A stretch of 64,000 bases of DNA from Pseudomonas synxantha BG33R (GTDB lineage: Bacteria > Pseudomonadota > Gammaproteobacteria > Pseudomonadales > Pseudomonadaceae), in the NCBI RefSeq assembly GCF_000263715.2, contig NZ_CM001514.1, forward strand, positions 668,936 to 732,935. Reading direction: 5' to 3'. Below the pieces are notes generated by a model. It was not told where the DNA came from. It did not search any database and was given only the letters and a program-made list of their open reading frames with translations. Made by a program: the position numbers and the translations under genes. This document shows, piece by piece, positions 42,696 through 52,120 of this stretch. How positions within the stretch are numbered: the stretch's first letter is position 1; each line of letters begins with the position of its first letter.

Positions 42696-44193
42696 ATGAT
42701 GGATGACGCACATCCCTTGGGGTCACCTGCACCGCCGCTTCCACCCCTCAGCCCCGCATTTGTCAGTGCCGATGATGCCGCGTATCGGGCGCATGAGCGA
42801 ATAGGCGAGCGACGTGACAGAGAATATGGAGGGGCGATTCTCAAGCGCGGCAACCGTTACTTCGCGACCACCCCGATCCCGGGTGCATCTGCATCTTTTG
42901 TTCCGGCCGATGTCTGCGCCGTGGGGGATGACGGCAAGCTCATCCTCCCGGCAGGTTACTCCTGCATGGCGTTCTACCACTCCCATCCTTATGGAAATAA
43001 CAAGTTCGACGTCGGAACCTGGACAACTGATCAGCGCACGATCATTCGCGGGATTTTTTCGCGTACTGACATGGAGTACATCATCCGGCTGCGTAGCGTG
43101 GCAGCGGCGCATTACTTGTCCGGGCCTGAAGGTTCCCTCCTCAAGTACGTGACCAGCCGTTCACCCAAGGAGCTGGAACTTCTAAACTTAATTGTAGAAA
43201 ACACAGGCCAGTATATTGATGTATTCGAAGAGTACATTCCGATGTTGGCCGAAGCCGGCGAGTTGTGAGGATGTACACACGGCCCTGGCCAGCGGGTTGT
43301 TGAACCCCAGGGATTTCGTCGTCAAAGTTGCAACGCTATGTTGGTTGAGTGTGATCGAGCCCAATGAGGGCTGGGACGAGCAGGGCAAGCTGGGCGTGGA
43401 CTGGATACCCTATGCCGATTTCATTCGTCGGGCCTTGAGCCCGGCATTCGTCAATACCGATGATGCTGTGCGTTATGCCCAGACTCGGTTGGGTACCTCA
43501 GGGCGCTCTATTTATGGCGGACTGCTGCTGCGGCGGGTGGACGGTTTGTTCGTCGCCACCGAGCCCTTGCCGGTGCCGACCGAGAACTTTGATCCGAAAT
43601 GGATTTTTCCGGATGAAGACGTCCCTCTGGAACAGCTTGCCCCTGGCATGACGATTGTTGCGCGTTACCGTTCGCGTCGGGATACGCAGCCGGGGTTTCT
43701 GCTGGAAGGCAGCGAACTGCAACTGCGTGATGGCCAGAAAACACCCAGCGCATTTGTGTGGCAACTCCTCAGCGTCGCATCGATGTCGGTGATTCAGAAC
43801 AGCGCGCAATGGGGAAACGCGCAGACATTGCGGCGCGGTTGGCTGCCCGGCAATAGCTTTACTGCGCCGCAAAGCGTCGCGTATGCAGCGGCTGACAGGG
43901 CCATGGGGCCGGTGTTCGATCACGCGGATGATGCCGCACGTCATGCGCACGAGCAGGCGGGCGAGCGTAGCGAGCTGATGTTGATGTTCGGCTTCCTTCT
44001 CAAATCGGCGAAAGGCCAGTGGGCAGCAAGTATGCCGGTCAATGCCGAAGGCCTGCTGTTCCCGCTCAGTCGGGTATTTTTGCGTGGGCAGGTGCCTGTT
44101 GGCTTTACTGTCGCGGGACTGTACCTCTGTGCGCCGGCTATCGACACGGCTAACTATCTACATCGTCGGCGGCAGGCCTGCTGTCCAGAATGA
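42696..44193 (+). pseudogene. Deletion-scarred DUF4329/JAMM-like paralogue B
   Basis: The first 190 residues (ATG 42696 to TGA 43268) are an excellent first module: Glu43 in REYGGAIL, His95-Ser-His97-Pro98, and S-R-T-D at 122-125. It stops at AEAGEL, exactly where A and the third paralogue continue WVV. The text then resumes in another frame with a module tail (LLNPRDFVVKV... EGWDEQGK), a module like unit 5 of A that lacks its YLSGxDG part, and the first part of a module like unit 6 of A, ending at 44193. Compared with A, about three modules are missing at the junction near 43265, plus a smaller in-frame loss and the whole C terminus. The first 190 residues could still be made as a one-module protein, since start and ribosome site are good. 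Confidence 0.75.
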
Positions 44194-44259
44194 CGTCAGG
44201 TCCGGCTTCTCGATAGGCGTTGAGAACGCTGGCGGATTTGATCATTCAAGGACGTTACC

Positions 44260-47200
44260 ATGACCCTCGACCTATCGCGTGAGAAGCGCGCTGCCCTTCC
44301 AGAGCTTGTATTAAAACTGGGTACTCTAAGCCCGGCATTTGTCAGTGCCGATGATACAGCGCGATATGTTCACGAACAGATCGGCAGTCGGCGTACTGTC
44401 GAGTATGGGAGTGTCATTCTCCAGCGTTTGGCAGACCAGCGCTTTGTCGCCAGTGAGCCGATTGCAGACAGGGATACCGTATTCAATTGGACGAAATTGC
44501 TGGAGCGCGACAGCTCCACCAAAGACTTCTTGCACCCGCCGGGCTACAAAATTGTCGGGTGTCTGCATTCTCATCCCGACCGTATTGCGACGACGCAAAA
44601 GCAAAACCCGAAATGGACGTCACAACAGGTCGAAACCTTCGTAAGTTTCTTCTCAGTCGAGGACATGATTTTCCTGCATCAGGAACGCGGCGTGTTTGGT
44701 GTCGCCTATTTGTCCGGCCCCAATGGCACATTGCTCAAGTACGAGCACAGTGGTTCCGTCGCCGAGAGTGGTTTTGTGCAATGGCTCGCTACCAATGGCC
44801 CCTGGGAATCACCTCATGCGTATGACGGCACCATTGAGGGTCTCTACAAAAAATATGCGTCGGTCGGCCGACTGACCTTTCTTGCTACCAGCTCGGCGTG
44901 GGGTGGTTCGTTGGGCGCGGTTCCAGATGATTGGGTGCCTTATGTTCCTTTTGCTTGCGGCCCCGAACAGATCGTTTGTGGGTATCTGCTGGAGACAGAG
45001 GAGGCCGCTTGGTCCTATGCTCAAAATCGACTCGATCGCAAACCCACCAGCCAAGGGTTGGTGTTTATTCTGAAAAGTACCCAGGGCAATGAATACCTTG
45101 CCTCGATACCTCGGGTTATACCCGCGAACGGACTGCCTCCCGATTATTGGTTCCCGGGCTTGCCGTCAGGCCCTACATTGCCGGCCGGGTTTCATCTGCA
45201 CGGGTTCTATTTTAATGGAAGGCCCGCCACGCAAGAAGTCCCCACAATACAGAGCTGGCTTTACCAGAATTTTTTCCATCCAGCAGAGTTGTCCCGCTAT
45301 ATCGCCAAGGTTCGTCAATATGGCCTTGAACGGGAGGCGGAATCGGTATTGGGTCTAGTGTTGTATATGCGTACACCCGATGGCGCACTGCTGCAGTACG
45401 AATTCTCCGGCTCGCCTGCCGAAACGTTGCTCATGGAACAGGACAAACAGGGGGCAGGTGCCAATGAAAGCCTGCAGGCCCAATTGCTCGCCGGTACGCT
45501 AAGCCCGCGACAATACGTTACCCGTGTTGCGGCAGCAGGGTCGTTGTCGGTCGTACAGATCAGCCATATTTGGGATACGGTTGGGGAAGTGGGGCTACAG
45601 TGGCGGCCCTTGGCCAAGATGCCAAAGCCGGTGATGAGCCCGGCTTTCATCACGGCCGACGACGCTGCCCGTTGGGCACATGAGGCTATCGGTACGCAGC
45701 GCGACCTCGAGTATGGCGGTGTCATTCTCAAACGCGGTTATCGCTACTATGCCACCCACCCTATAGCGGGAAAACGCGTTCAATTCGACCACTGGCGCAT
45801 GTTGGCAACGGACGATCAGGGCAAGTTCATCGCCCCTGATGATTACGTCGCCGAGGCGTTCTATCACTCCCATCCCGCTGATGCCGAAAACATCAAGGCC
45901 CAAATTCCCCACTTCACGGCTGATCAGGTGCAAGTGTTCAACAACTTTTATTCCACTGCTGATCAGCTCTTCAGTTTTGAAAAAAGAACGTTTGCCAAGG
46001 TCCACTACTTGTCTGGGCCGGATGATGTACTGCTCAAGTACGTCAGCAGTGGGTCGGAAATTGAAAAAAAATTGGATCTGCAACTGCGTGGTGGCCCCGG
46101 TAGGACCAGCAGTGATTTCGAGCATCCCATCAGGATGCTGGCCGAGGCCGGCGAGCTGTGGGTGGTCATTGCTAACCCGGTTTGGGGTGGCGTTCGTGGG
46201 CGTATCTCCAAAGGCTGGCGCATCAGGACCCCCGCGACAGCGCAGCAGCAGCAACCCTTTTTCACCGAAGCCTTCTCGCGACCTGAGCATGCCGTGATGC
46301 GTGCACTTGTACTCGCCGGCCCCGACGATAGTGGCGCAAAATCTGGATTTGTACTCAAACATACGCATGAAGATATCTACGCAGCGACGCTGGCGGTACC
46401 CAAGAGTGAACCGCTGTTTTCGCCTATTGGTATATTCCCCAAACGCCGTGATGGCGGGTTGCGACTGCCTTCTCAATACCGGCTGGAGGCTATCTACTTC
46501 AACAGTTGGTACGAGACCAACGACATCTCGGCCCGGGAAACCTGGTTGGCCAGCGCCTTTTTTACGCCGTCGCAGGTGGTGGCCGCTACCCGCCAGGCCC
46601 GGGCGACGCTGGCCATCCAGAACCCGGCCCGTGGCTTGAGCCTGTACATGCACGCCTCTGATTCAGCGTTGCTGGCATTCAGAGTGCCCGAGGCCACGGC
46701 CACCTCCGAGCTGGTGCAGGAATCCAGCACCGGTGGGCTACACGATAACGGTGCGCAAGCCGGCTTGCTCGATGGCACGCTTAGCCCGCGCACTTATGTA
46801 CGTCGGGTTATTAGCGCAACCGATCTGTCGGTGGTCCAGGCGGGTGGCCTGTGGCGCCACGTGGGTCCAGTGGATGACCGCCTGCTGGTGCCGTTCTATA
46901 CGGCGACATTTAGCCGTTCGTTTCTCTCGGAGCGCGACGCGGCGGTGTACGCCCATGAGCAAATCGGCAATCGACGGGATCGTTACTATGGCGGTTACGT
47001 GCTCAAAGGCGAAGACGGTCGCTTTGTGATTACCGAGCCTATAGAAAGCAACGACAATCCATTCTTGTACACGCTGTTTTTCCCTGCCAGTCACCGAGGC
47101 CCGTTGATCCCACCGGAACCCTATGTGTTGCACGGGCGTTACGGCTCTCACCTCGAACTGTCCATGGCCGACCCGGTACCGATCGTGCGTCGCGGCTGGA

Positions 47201-50163
47201 CACGGGACGAGGCGCTGATCAATCAGCAGGTATTTTCCTGCACTGAAATGTACTCGATTATTCCGGCCGGGCGAGTGGCCTATCTCTCGGCGGCACCGAA
47301 TTGTTTGTTGGAATACACCCCAAACAAGTCTTCGGCAGAAACGACGCTGCTGGCCAATGTCAGCCCCCAGGCCGGGGACAACAGCCTGCAGCGACGCCTC
47401 GATAGCGGGCAGGTCAAACTTGCCGAATGGGTACAGCGACTCGCCGAGGCGGGTGATTTCAGCGTCATCCAGGGCAACCCATTGTGGGGGCCGCGCTCGG
47501 TGATCTACGCTAACTGGACGGCCAATTATGTCTATGCCCCAAGGTCCGGCCCACTTGATTATGTCACCCACGGTGCCGTGTTCACCCGTGCCGACGACGC
47601 GGCCCGCGACCTTCATGGACGGGTGCATGGGCGTAATTTTCCAGAGGAAGCGTGCTATGCATTTATCCTCAAACACAAGGACAAGGAAGAGTACGTTGCG
47701 AGCGAGGTGGTGGGTGCCGCCCGGGACGGTGACCTGTTCAATCGCTTCAACTTTTATAAATTGATAAGCCTGAACGAGTACCAGCTTCCCGATGGCTTTG
47801 TACAGCATGGGCTGTTTCGCTCGCAACAATGGGCGCGCGCAGGGCTGAATGCTTCGATCGAGTGGTTAACCCGGTTTTTTGTCACGCCTCAAACGTTATA
47901 TGCCTCACTTTATGAAGCCAATCGAGGTAGCGCGAAAAGCCTGCCGATTTATTTTTCAACCCTTGATGGTGCGCTGTTGCGTTATGAGCCCGTACCGCTC
48001 GACGTAACCGTTGGCGGTGCGGCAGCTATGCTGTTGGATCAGTCTGAGTTGCAATTGAACTCCGGCCAGTTGCAACCCCGTGACTTCATCAGGGCGTGGG
48101 CGCCGAACGCCTTCTATGTGGTACGGACCAGCCAGTGCTGGGATGAAAAAGGCGTGGTGGCTAAAACCTGGGCCGGTTACCAGAACTTGACGCCGCGCAG
48201 TTTGAGTCCCGCCTTCGCCAACCCTGATGATGCGGCCTGCTACGCAGCGTCTCAAATCAGCCACGGGAGCGGCCGCGCTTATGGCGGGGTGATTCTCAGG
48301 CTGGCCGGTGGTCTGTTTGCCTCGACAGCGCCTTTGGCGATACCGCCCCAAGGTTTTGCGCTTAATTGGATTTTTCCGGATCAGTCGGTTGCTGTGGGAC
48401 TTTATCCGGGGAACAGCACGATTGTGGGGCGATATCGGTCGTTGAAGGATCAGGAGGTGCCGCTGTTGCTGTCCACCACCCAGAAAGCCATCTACCAAAG
48501 CATGATACCGAGCGCGGTACTGTCGAGACTGTTGCACCGTGAGGTCCATATCAAGCGTGAATATGTGTTCGGGTTCAATGGATCAATCCTGAGTTACCAA
48601 CTGTCGGGCTCTGCCGAGGAGTTGCTACTCAAGAAGCGTCTGGCAGCGCTGGATCAGGTCAAGGGTGATTACGGTGACAACAGCGTCGAGCAGCAAATCC
48701 GCAGTGGGGCGCTCACGCCGCTGGAATTTGTTACGGTGGTGGCGAAGGCCGGTGAGTTGAGTGTGGTCAAAGGTGACCGGGTATGGGGGCAGCCCAGGCG
48801 GATAAGAGGCGAATTTGCGGCGTTTAACACGCCGCCCAATCCTGGGGATATTCGCCAGGTATTGTTCGACTCGCCCTGTGGCCCGATCTTTACCCGGGCG
48901 CTCGATGCTGTCCGCTACGCCCAGCGCATGGCGAAGCCGCAAGCCGCTGTATCGTTCGGTTATGTATTCAAGGCGGTGAAAAAATCGCTGTACATGACGA
49001 CCCTGCCGCTTGTTAGAGAGGAATTTGACGATTTCAGGCGGGTTTTTATCAACGGCCAGTTGCCCCAAGGTTATGTGCTCGACGGCATGTATCTGTGTGC
49101 TTCGAATGTGGCGATTGCCCCGGCCAGTGATGAAATGTCGCAGAGATTTTTCGCGCCCCAATACATCGGTAAGGCGCTGAGCTTCCTCTTCTACGCACGC
49201 AACGGCAAGGCTCTGGCGCTGTATCTGCTGTGTGCTGATGGTGCGCTACTCAAATACCTGGTGCAAAGGACGGCGTCACTGTACGACTGGACGAGCACCG
49301 CGGCCGTTGAACGCACGCAATTGCTCAAAGGTACCCTCACAGTGCGCGACTATGTGCGCCGCCTGGCTGCCAGGGGGAAATTGGATGTCCGTGTGACCAG
49401 TGACGTCTGGGGCAGGAAAGAGCGGGTGACGGCGCAATGGGTGCCGAAAAGAGCGCCCCATGCGTTTGCAGACGACCCGCATTTTCATTCGTTCTGTGGG
49501 CCGTTGTTTCTTTATCCCGATGATGCGGCGCGTTATGCCCAAGGCCTGGTAGCGCCTTTCCTGGGTAAGCAGTATCTGGGGGCGGTACTGATGCCAGATC
49601 AAATCCAAGGCTATGTTGCGATTGATCCGGTGGAGGATCAGGGCACCGCAGGGGCAAGTACGCGAGAACTGTTGTTCTGGATTGATCATGCCGGGTTCGA
49701 TGTACCCGCCAGCAATGCACTGAGCACCTACAAGATCGCTGCCGTGCAGGCGTTCTACAAAGCGATGCCTTCGACATCCAGCCGTGGGTCTAAGGGTCAA
49801 CGACTGTTGAACAACTTCCTTTCCAAGGATGACCTGCGCGACTATCTCTCGGTGATCAAGAGCAATGCGCCCGATGCCAAGAGTTGCTACTTTTCCAGTC
49901 AGGGCGGCGCCCTGCTTAAGTACGTACCGACGTTCACATCGGCTGAAACCATCTTGCTCGGCCCAGGTGATGCACCAGACCCCTGTTCGCTGATCCTTCG
50001 ATTGCGGTCTCAGGGCAGCCTGTCGGTGTTGGTTGTCGACGCTTTCTGGACACGCTTGGGCGTAGTGGGTAACGAGTGGAACTGCACGCCAGAGCCGTCC
50101 GATTCGCCAATCAGCGAGTTCTGGTATGAACGGAACAATAAACGGGACAGGATTGAACTCTGA
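44260..50163 (+). CDS. Giant tandem-module protein, nine DUF4329/JAMM-like units (paralogue C)
   Basis: 1967 residues, no signal peptide. Nine modules begin near residues 23, 230, 459, 668, 884, 1100, 1315, 1540 and 1747. Module 1 keeps Glu48, His103-Ser-His105-Pro106 and S-V-E-D at 132-135; module 3 keeps Glu484, His536-Ser-His538-Pro539 and S-T-A-D at 565-568. The others lack the pair of histidines. Modules 3-9 correspond in order to modules 1-7 of paralogue A, so modules 1-2 look like an N-terminal duplication. The last module shares a distinctive cap with A (YLGAxL, LLFW/LFW, FWTRxG). The HxH to SxxD distance (about 27 residues) is longer than in classical JAMM enzymes. It ends two bases from the converging permease gene. 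Family by eye is DUF4329-like; function unknown. Confidence 0.8.
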   Translation: MTLDLSREKRAALPELVLKLGTLSPAFVSADDTARYVHEQIGSRRTVEYGSVILQRLADQRFVASEPIADRDTVFNWTKLLERDSSTKDFLHPPGYKIVGCLHSHPDRIATTQKQNPKWTSQQVETFVSFFSVEDMIFLHQERGVFGVAYLSGPNGTLLKYEHSGSVAESGFVQWLATNGPWESPHAYDGTIEGLYKKYASVGRLTFLATSSAWGGSLGAVPDDWVPYVPFACGPEQIVCGYLLETEEAAWSYAQNRLDRKPTSQGLVFILKSTQGNEYLASIPRVIPANGLPPDYWFPGLPSGPTLPAGFHLHGFYFNGRPATQEVPTIQSWLYQNFFHPAELSRYIAKVRQYGLEREAESVLGLVLYMRTPDGALLQYEFSGSPAETLLMEQDKQGAGANESLQAQLLAGTLSPRQYVTRVAAAGSLSVVQISHIWDTVGEVGLQWRPLAKMPKPVMSPAFITADDAARWAHEAIGTQRDLEYGGVILKRGYRYYATHPIAGKRVQFDHWRMLATDDQGKFIAPDDYVAEAFYHSHPADAENIKAQIPHFTADQVQVFNNFYSTADQLFSFEKRTFAKVHYLSGPDDVLLKYVSSGSEIEKKLDLQLRGGPGRTSSDFEHPIRMLAEAGELWVVIANPVWGGVRGRISKGWRIRTPATAQQQQPFFTEAFSRPEHAVMRALVLAGPDDSGAKSGFVLKHTHEDIYAATLAVPKSEPLFSPIGIFPKRRDGGLRLPSQYRLEAIYFNSWYETNDISARETWLASAFFTPSQVVAATRQARATLAIQNPARGLSLYMHASDSALLAFRVPEATATSELVQESSTGGLHDNGAQAGLLDGTLSPRTYVRRVISATDLSVVQAGGLWRHVGPVDDRLLVPFYTATFSRSFLSERDAAVYAHEQIGNRRDRYYGGYVLKGEDGRFVITEPIESNDNPFLYTLFFPASHRGPLIPPEPYVLHGRYGSHLELSMADPVPIVRRGWTRDEALINQQVFSCTEMYSIIPAGRVAYLSAAPNCLLEYTPNKSSAETTLLANVSPQAGDNSLQRRLDSGQVKLAEWVQRLAEAGDFSVIQGNPLWGPRSVIYANWTANYVYAPRSGPLDYVTHGAVFTRADDAARDLHGRVHGRNFPEEACYAFILKHKDKEEYVASEVVGAARDGDLFNRFNFYKLISLNEYQLPDGFVQHGLFRSQQWARAGLNASIEWLTRFFVTPQTLYASLYEANRGSAKSLPIYFSTLDGALLRYEPVPLDVTVGGAAAMLLDQSELQLNSGQLQPRDFIRAWAPNAFYVVRTSQCWDEKGVVAKTWAGYQNLTPRSLSPAFANPDDAACYAASQISHGSGRAYGGVILRLAGGLFASTAPLAIPPQGFALNWIFPDQSVAVGLYPGNSTIVGRYRSLKDQEVPLLLSTTQKAIYQSMIPSAVLSRLLHREVHIKREYVFGFNGSILSYQLSGSAEELLLKKRLAALDQVKGDYGDNSVEQQIRSGALTPLEFVTVVAKAGELSVVKGDRVWGQPRRIRGEFAAFNTPPNPGDIRQVLFDSPCGPIFTRALDAVRYAQRMAKPQAAVSFGYVFKAVKKSLYMTTLPLVREEFDDFRRVFINGQLPQGYVLDGMYLCASNVAIAPASDEMSQRFFAPQYIGKALSFLFYARNGKALALYLLCADGALLKYLVQRTASLYDWTSTAAVERTQLLKGTLTVRDYVRRLAARGKLDVRVTSDVWGRKERVTAQWVPKRAPHAFADDPHFHSFCGPLFLYPDDAARYAQGLVAPFLGKQYLGAVLMPDQIQGYVAIDPVEDQGTAGASTRELLFWIDHAGFDVPASNALSTYKIAAVQAFYKAMPSTSSRGSKGQRLLNNFLSKDDLRDYLSVIKSNAPDAKSCYFSSQGGALLKYVPTFTSAETILLGPGDAPDPCSLILRLRSQGSLSVLVVDAFWTRLGVVGNEWNCTPEPSDSPISEFWYERNNKRDRIEL

Positions 50164-50165
50164 CT

Positions 50166-51176
50166 TCAACGCTTACGCATCAATCCGATAAAAAATAACC
50201 CGCCGATCGCTGCCGTGGCCACGCCAATCGGCAAGTCTTCGGGAGCAATCAAGGTGCGCGCGGCCACATCGACCCACACCAGGAACACGCTCCCCAGCAG
50301 CACGCATACCGGCAGCAAGCGTCGGTGCTCGGCACCCACCAGGCGCCGGGCGATGTGCGGCACCATCAGCCCGACAAAGCCGATGGAGCCGCTGATGGAC
50401 ACCAGCACGCCGGTCATCAGCGACGCAATCAGGAACACCTTGAGCCGCACGTTGCGTGCGTTCAGGCCCAGGGTCACGGCGGTCTGTTCGCCGGCCATCA
50501 GGGCATTGAGCGCACGGGCCATGCCCAGCAGCAGGGCCAGCCCGAGCAGGATGGTGGCGGTAGGGACCGCCAGCAGTTCCCAGCGCGCCAGCCCCAGCCC
50601 GCCGAGCATCCAGAACATCACCGCCGAGGCGGCGCGGTGGTCACCCATGAACAGCAGCAGGTTGGCCACCGCCATCATCACGAATGACACCGCGACACCA
50701 CACAGCAACAGGCGATCACTTTCCAGGCGGCCGTTGCGACTGGCTACGGCCAGCACCACCAACATGCTCAGCAGCGCACCGATAAACGCGGCGAGGGGCA
50801 AGGTCAGCAGGCCGATGATTTCACCCACATGCACCACCACGATCACCGCGCCGAGGGTGGCACCGGAGGTCACACCGAGCAGATGCGGGTCGGCCAGCGG
50901 GTTGCGTGTGACCGCCTGCAGTACTGCGCCAATCAGTGCCAGCCCGGCGCCCACCAGCGCCCCCAGTAGCATACGCGGCACACGGATCAGCCAGACGATA
51001 TGTTCCTGGCCCACACTCCAGTCCACCACACCCAAGCCGAACACCTTGTTCAGCAAAATTCGCCCTACCACGTCCACTGGCACCCGCGCCGAACCGAACC
51101 CCAGGGAGATCACGCAGGAGACCAGCAACAAGGCACCCAGGGCGCTCAATAACAGGACGTAGTGACGGGTGATCAT
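50166..51176 (-). CDS. FecCD-family metal-chelate ABC permease
   Basis: 336-residue polytopic permease of the BtuC/FecCD family. Characteristic segments are LGALVGAGLALIGAVLQAVTRNPLADPHLLGVTSGATLGAV and the C-terminal SGSIGFVGLMVPHIARRLVGAEHRRLLPV, which contacts the ATPase. Its start overlaps the stop of the binding-protein gene by four bases. In order and type the cluster resembles P. aeruginosa PA2911-PA2914, reported as zinc-responsive (from memory), so zinc-chelate uptake is favoured over iron. Confidence 0.9.
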   Translation of the reverse strand: MITRHYVLLLSALGALLLVSCVISLGFGSARVPVDVVGRILLNKVFGLGVVDWSVGQEHIVWLIRVPRMLLGALVGAGLALIGAVLQAVTRNPLADPHLLGVTSGATLGAVIVVVHVGEIIGLLTLPLAAFIGALLSMLVVLAVASRNGRLESDRLLLCGVAVSFVMMAVANLLLFMGDHRAASAVMFWMLGGLGLARWELLAVPTATILLGLALLLGMARALNALMAGEQTAVTLGLNARNVRLKVFLIASLMTGVLVSISGSIGFVGLMVPHIARRLVGAEHRRLLPVCVLLGSVFLVWVDVAARTLIAPEDLPIGVATAAIGGLFFIGLMRKR

Positions 51177-52120
51177 TCGCCGTGAAACCCCTTGGCCAGG
51201 GTTTCAACCGCTAGCACGTTGTCGATGCTTGGTGTGGCTTGCATATAGGGGATCACGATGAAGCGCTGGTGCTTGATGGCGTCCACTGATTGCAGTGCAG
51301 GGTGGTCAAGCAGGAACTGTTTCTTCTGTTCGGCGGTGACCTCGCTGTAGTCAACAATCACGATGACTTGTGGGTTGCGCTCAACGACGGTTTCCCAGTT
51401 GACCCGGGTCCAGCTAGCGTCGATGTCATCGAGGATGTTGCGCCCGCCGGCGGCGTCGATCAGAGCCTGGGGCATGCCCAGGCGGCCCGAGGTCATGGCG
51501 CGGTCTTCGCCGCTGTCGTAAAGGAACACCCGTGGCTTGTCGGCGGGCAGGTTTTTTTGCACCTCGGCCACTTGCGCCTGCATCTGGGCGATAAGGGTAT
51601 TGGCGCGATCCTGCACGTCGAAGATCCTGCCCAGGTTGCGCAGGTCGTTATAGGTATCGTCGAGGCTTGCGGCTGGGCGCTTCATCACAAACGCACACGA
51701 CTCGGTCAACTCATACACATTGATGCCCAAGGGTTGCAGGGTGTGCGGTGTGAGGTCGCCGCCCACGCGCATACCGTAATCCCAGCCAGCGAAGAAGAAA
51801 TCCACGTTGGCGTTGAGCAGGGTTTCCACCGACGGGTACTTGCTCGCCAGTTCCGGCAGGCCGTCGAGGAGCGCGGCCATTTGCGGCGGTACTGACTTCC
51901 AACCGGTCACGCCGCTGTAGCCGGCCATGCGTGGCTTGAGGCCCAGGGCGAGCATCATCTGGGTCATGTTGATGTCGTGGCTGACCGCGTGTTGTGGGGC
52001 TTGCTGGAAGGTCACGTCGCGGTTGCAACTTTTGATGGTCAGCGGGTATCGGGTGCTTTCGGCGAGAGCATGGGCCGTGCCGAGCAACAGAGGCAGAGAC
52101 AGCAGGACGCGCAGGATCAT
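51173..52120 (-). CDS. Periplasmic metal-chelate substrate-binding protein
   Basis: 315 residues with a signal peptide (MILRVLLSLPLLLGTAHALA). It has the class III binding-protein (PF01497-like) fold: two lobes joined by a long helix, with marks YPLTIKSCNRDVTFQQAPQHAVS, NVDFFFAGWDYGMRVGG and ERNPQVIVIVDYSEVTAEQ. It would carry a chelated metal from the TonB receptor to the permease. It overlaps its neighbours by four bases on both sides. Confidence 0.88.
   Translation of the reverse strand: MILRVLLSLPLLLGTAHALAESTRYPLTIKSCNRDVTFQQAPQHAVSHDINMTQMMLALGLKPRMAGYSGVTGWKSVPPQMAALLDGLPELASKYPSVETLLNANVDFFFAGWDYGMRVGGDLTPHTLQPLGINVYELTESCAFVMKRPAASLDDTYNDLRNLGRIFDVQDRANTLIAQMQAQVAEVQKNLPADKPRVFLYDSGEDRAMTSGRLGMPQALIDAAGGRNILDDIDASWTRVNWETVVERNPQVIVIVDYSEVTAEQKKQFLLDHPALQSVDAIKHQRFIVIPYMQATPSIDNVLAVETLAKGFHGE

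Noticed and set aside
37941..50163. RHS or T6SS effector locus
   Set aside because: No RHS YD repeats, VgrG, Hcp, PAAR or immunity-like small gene is present; the proteins are made of the one module only.
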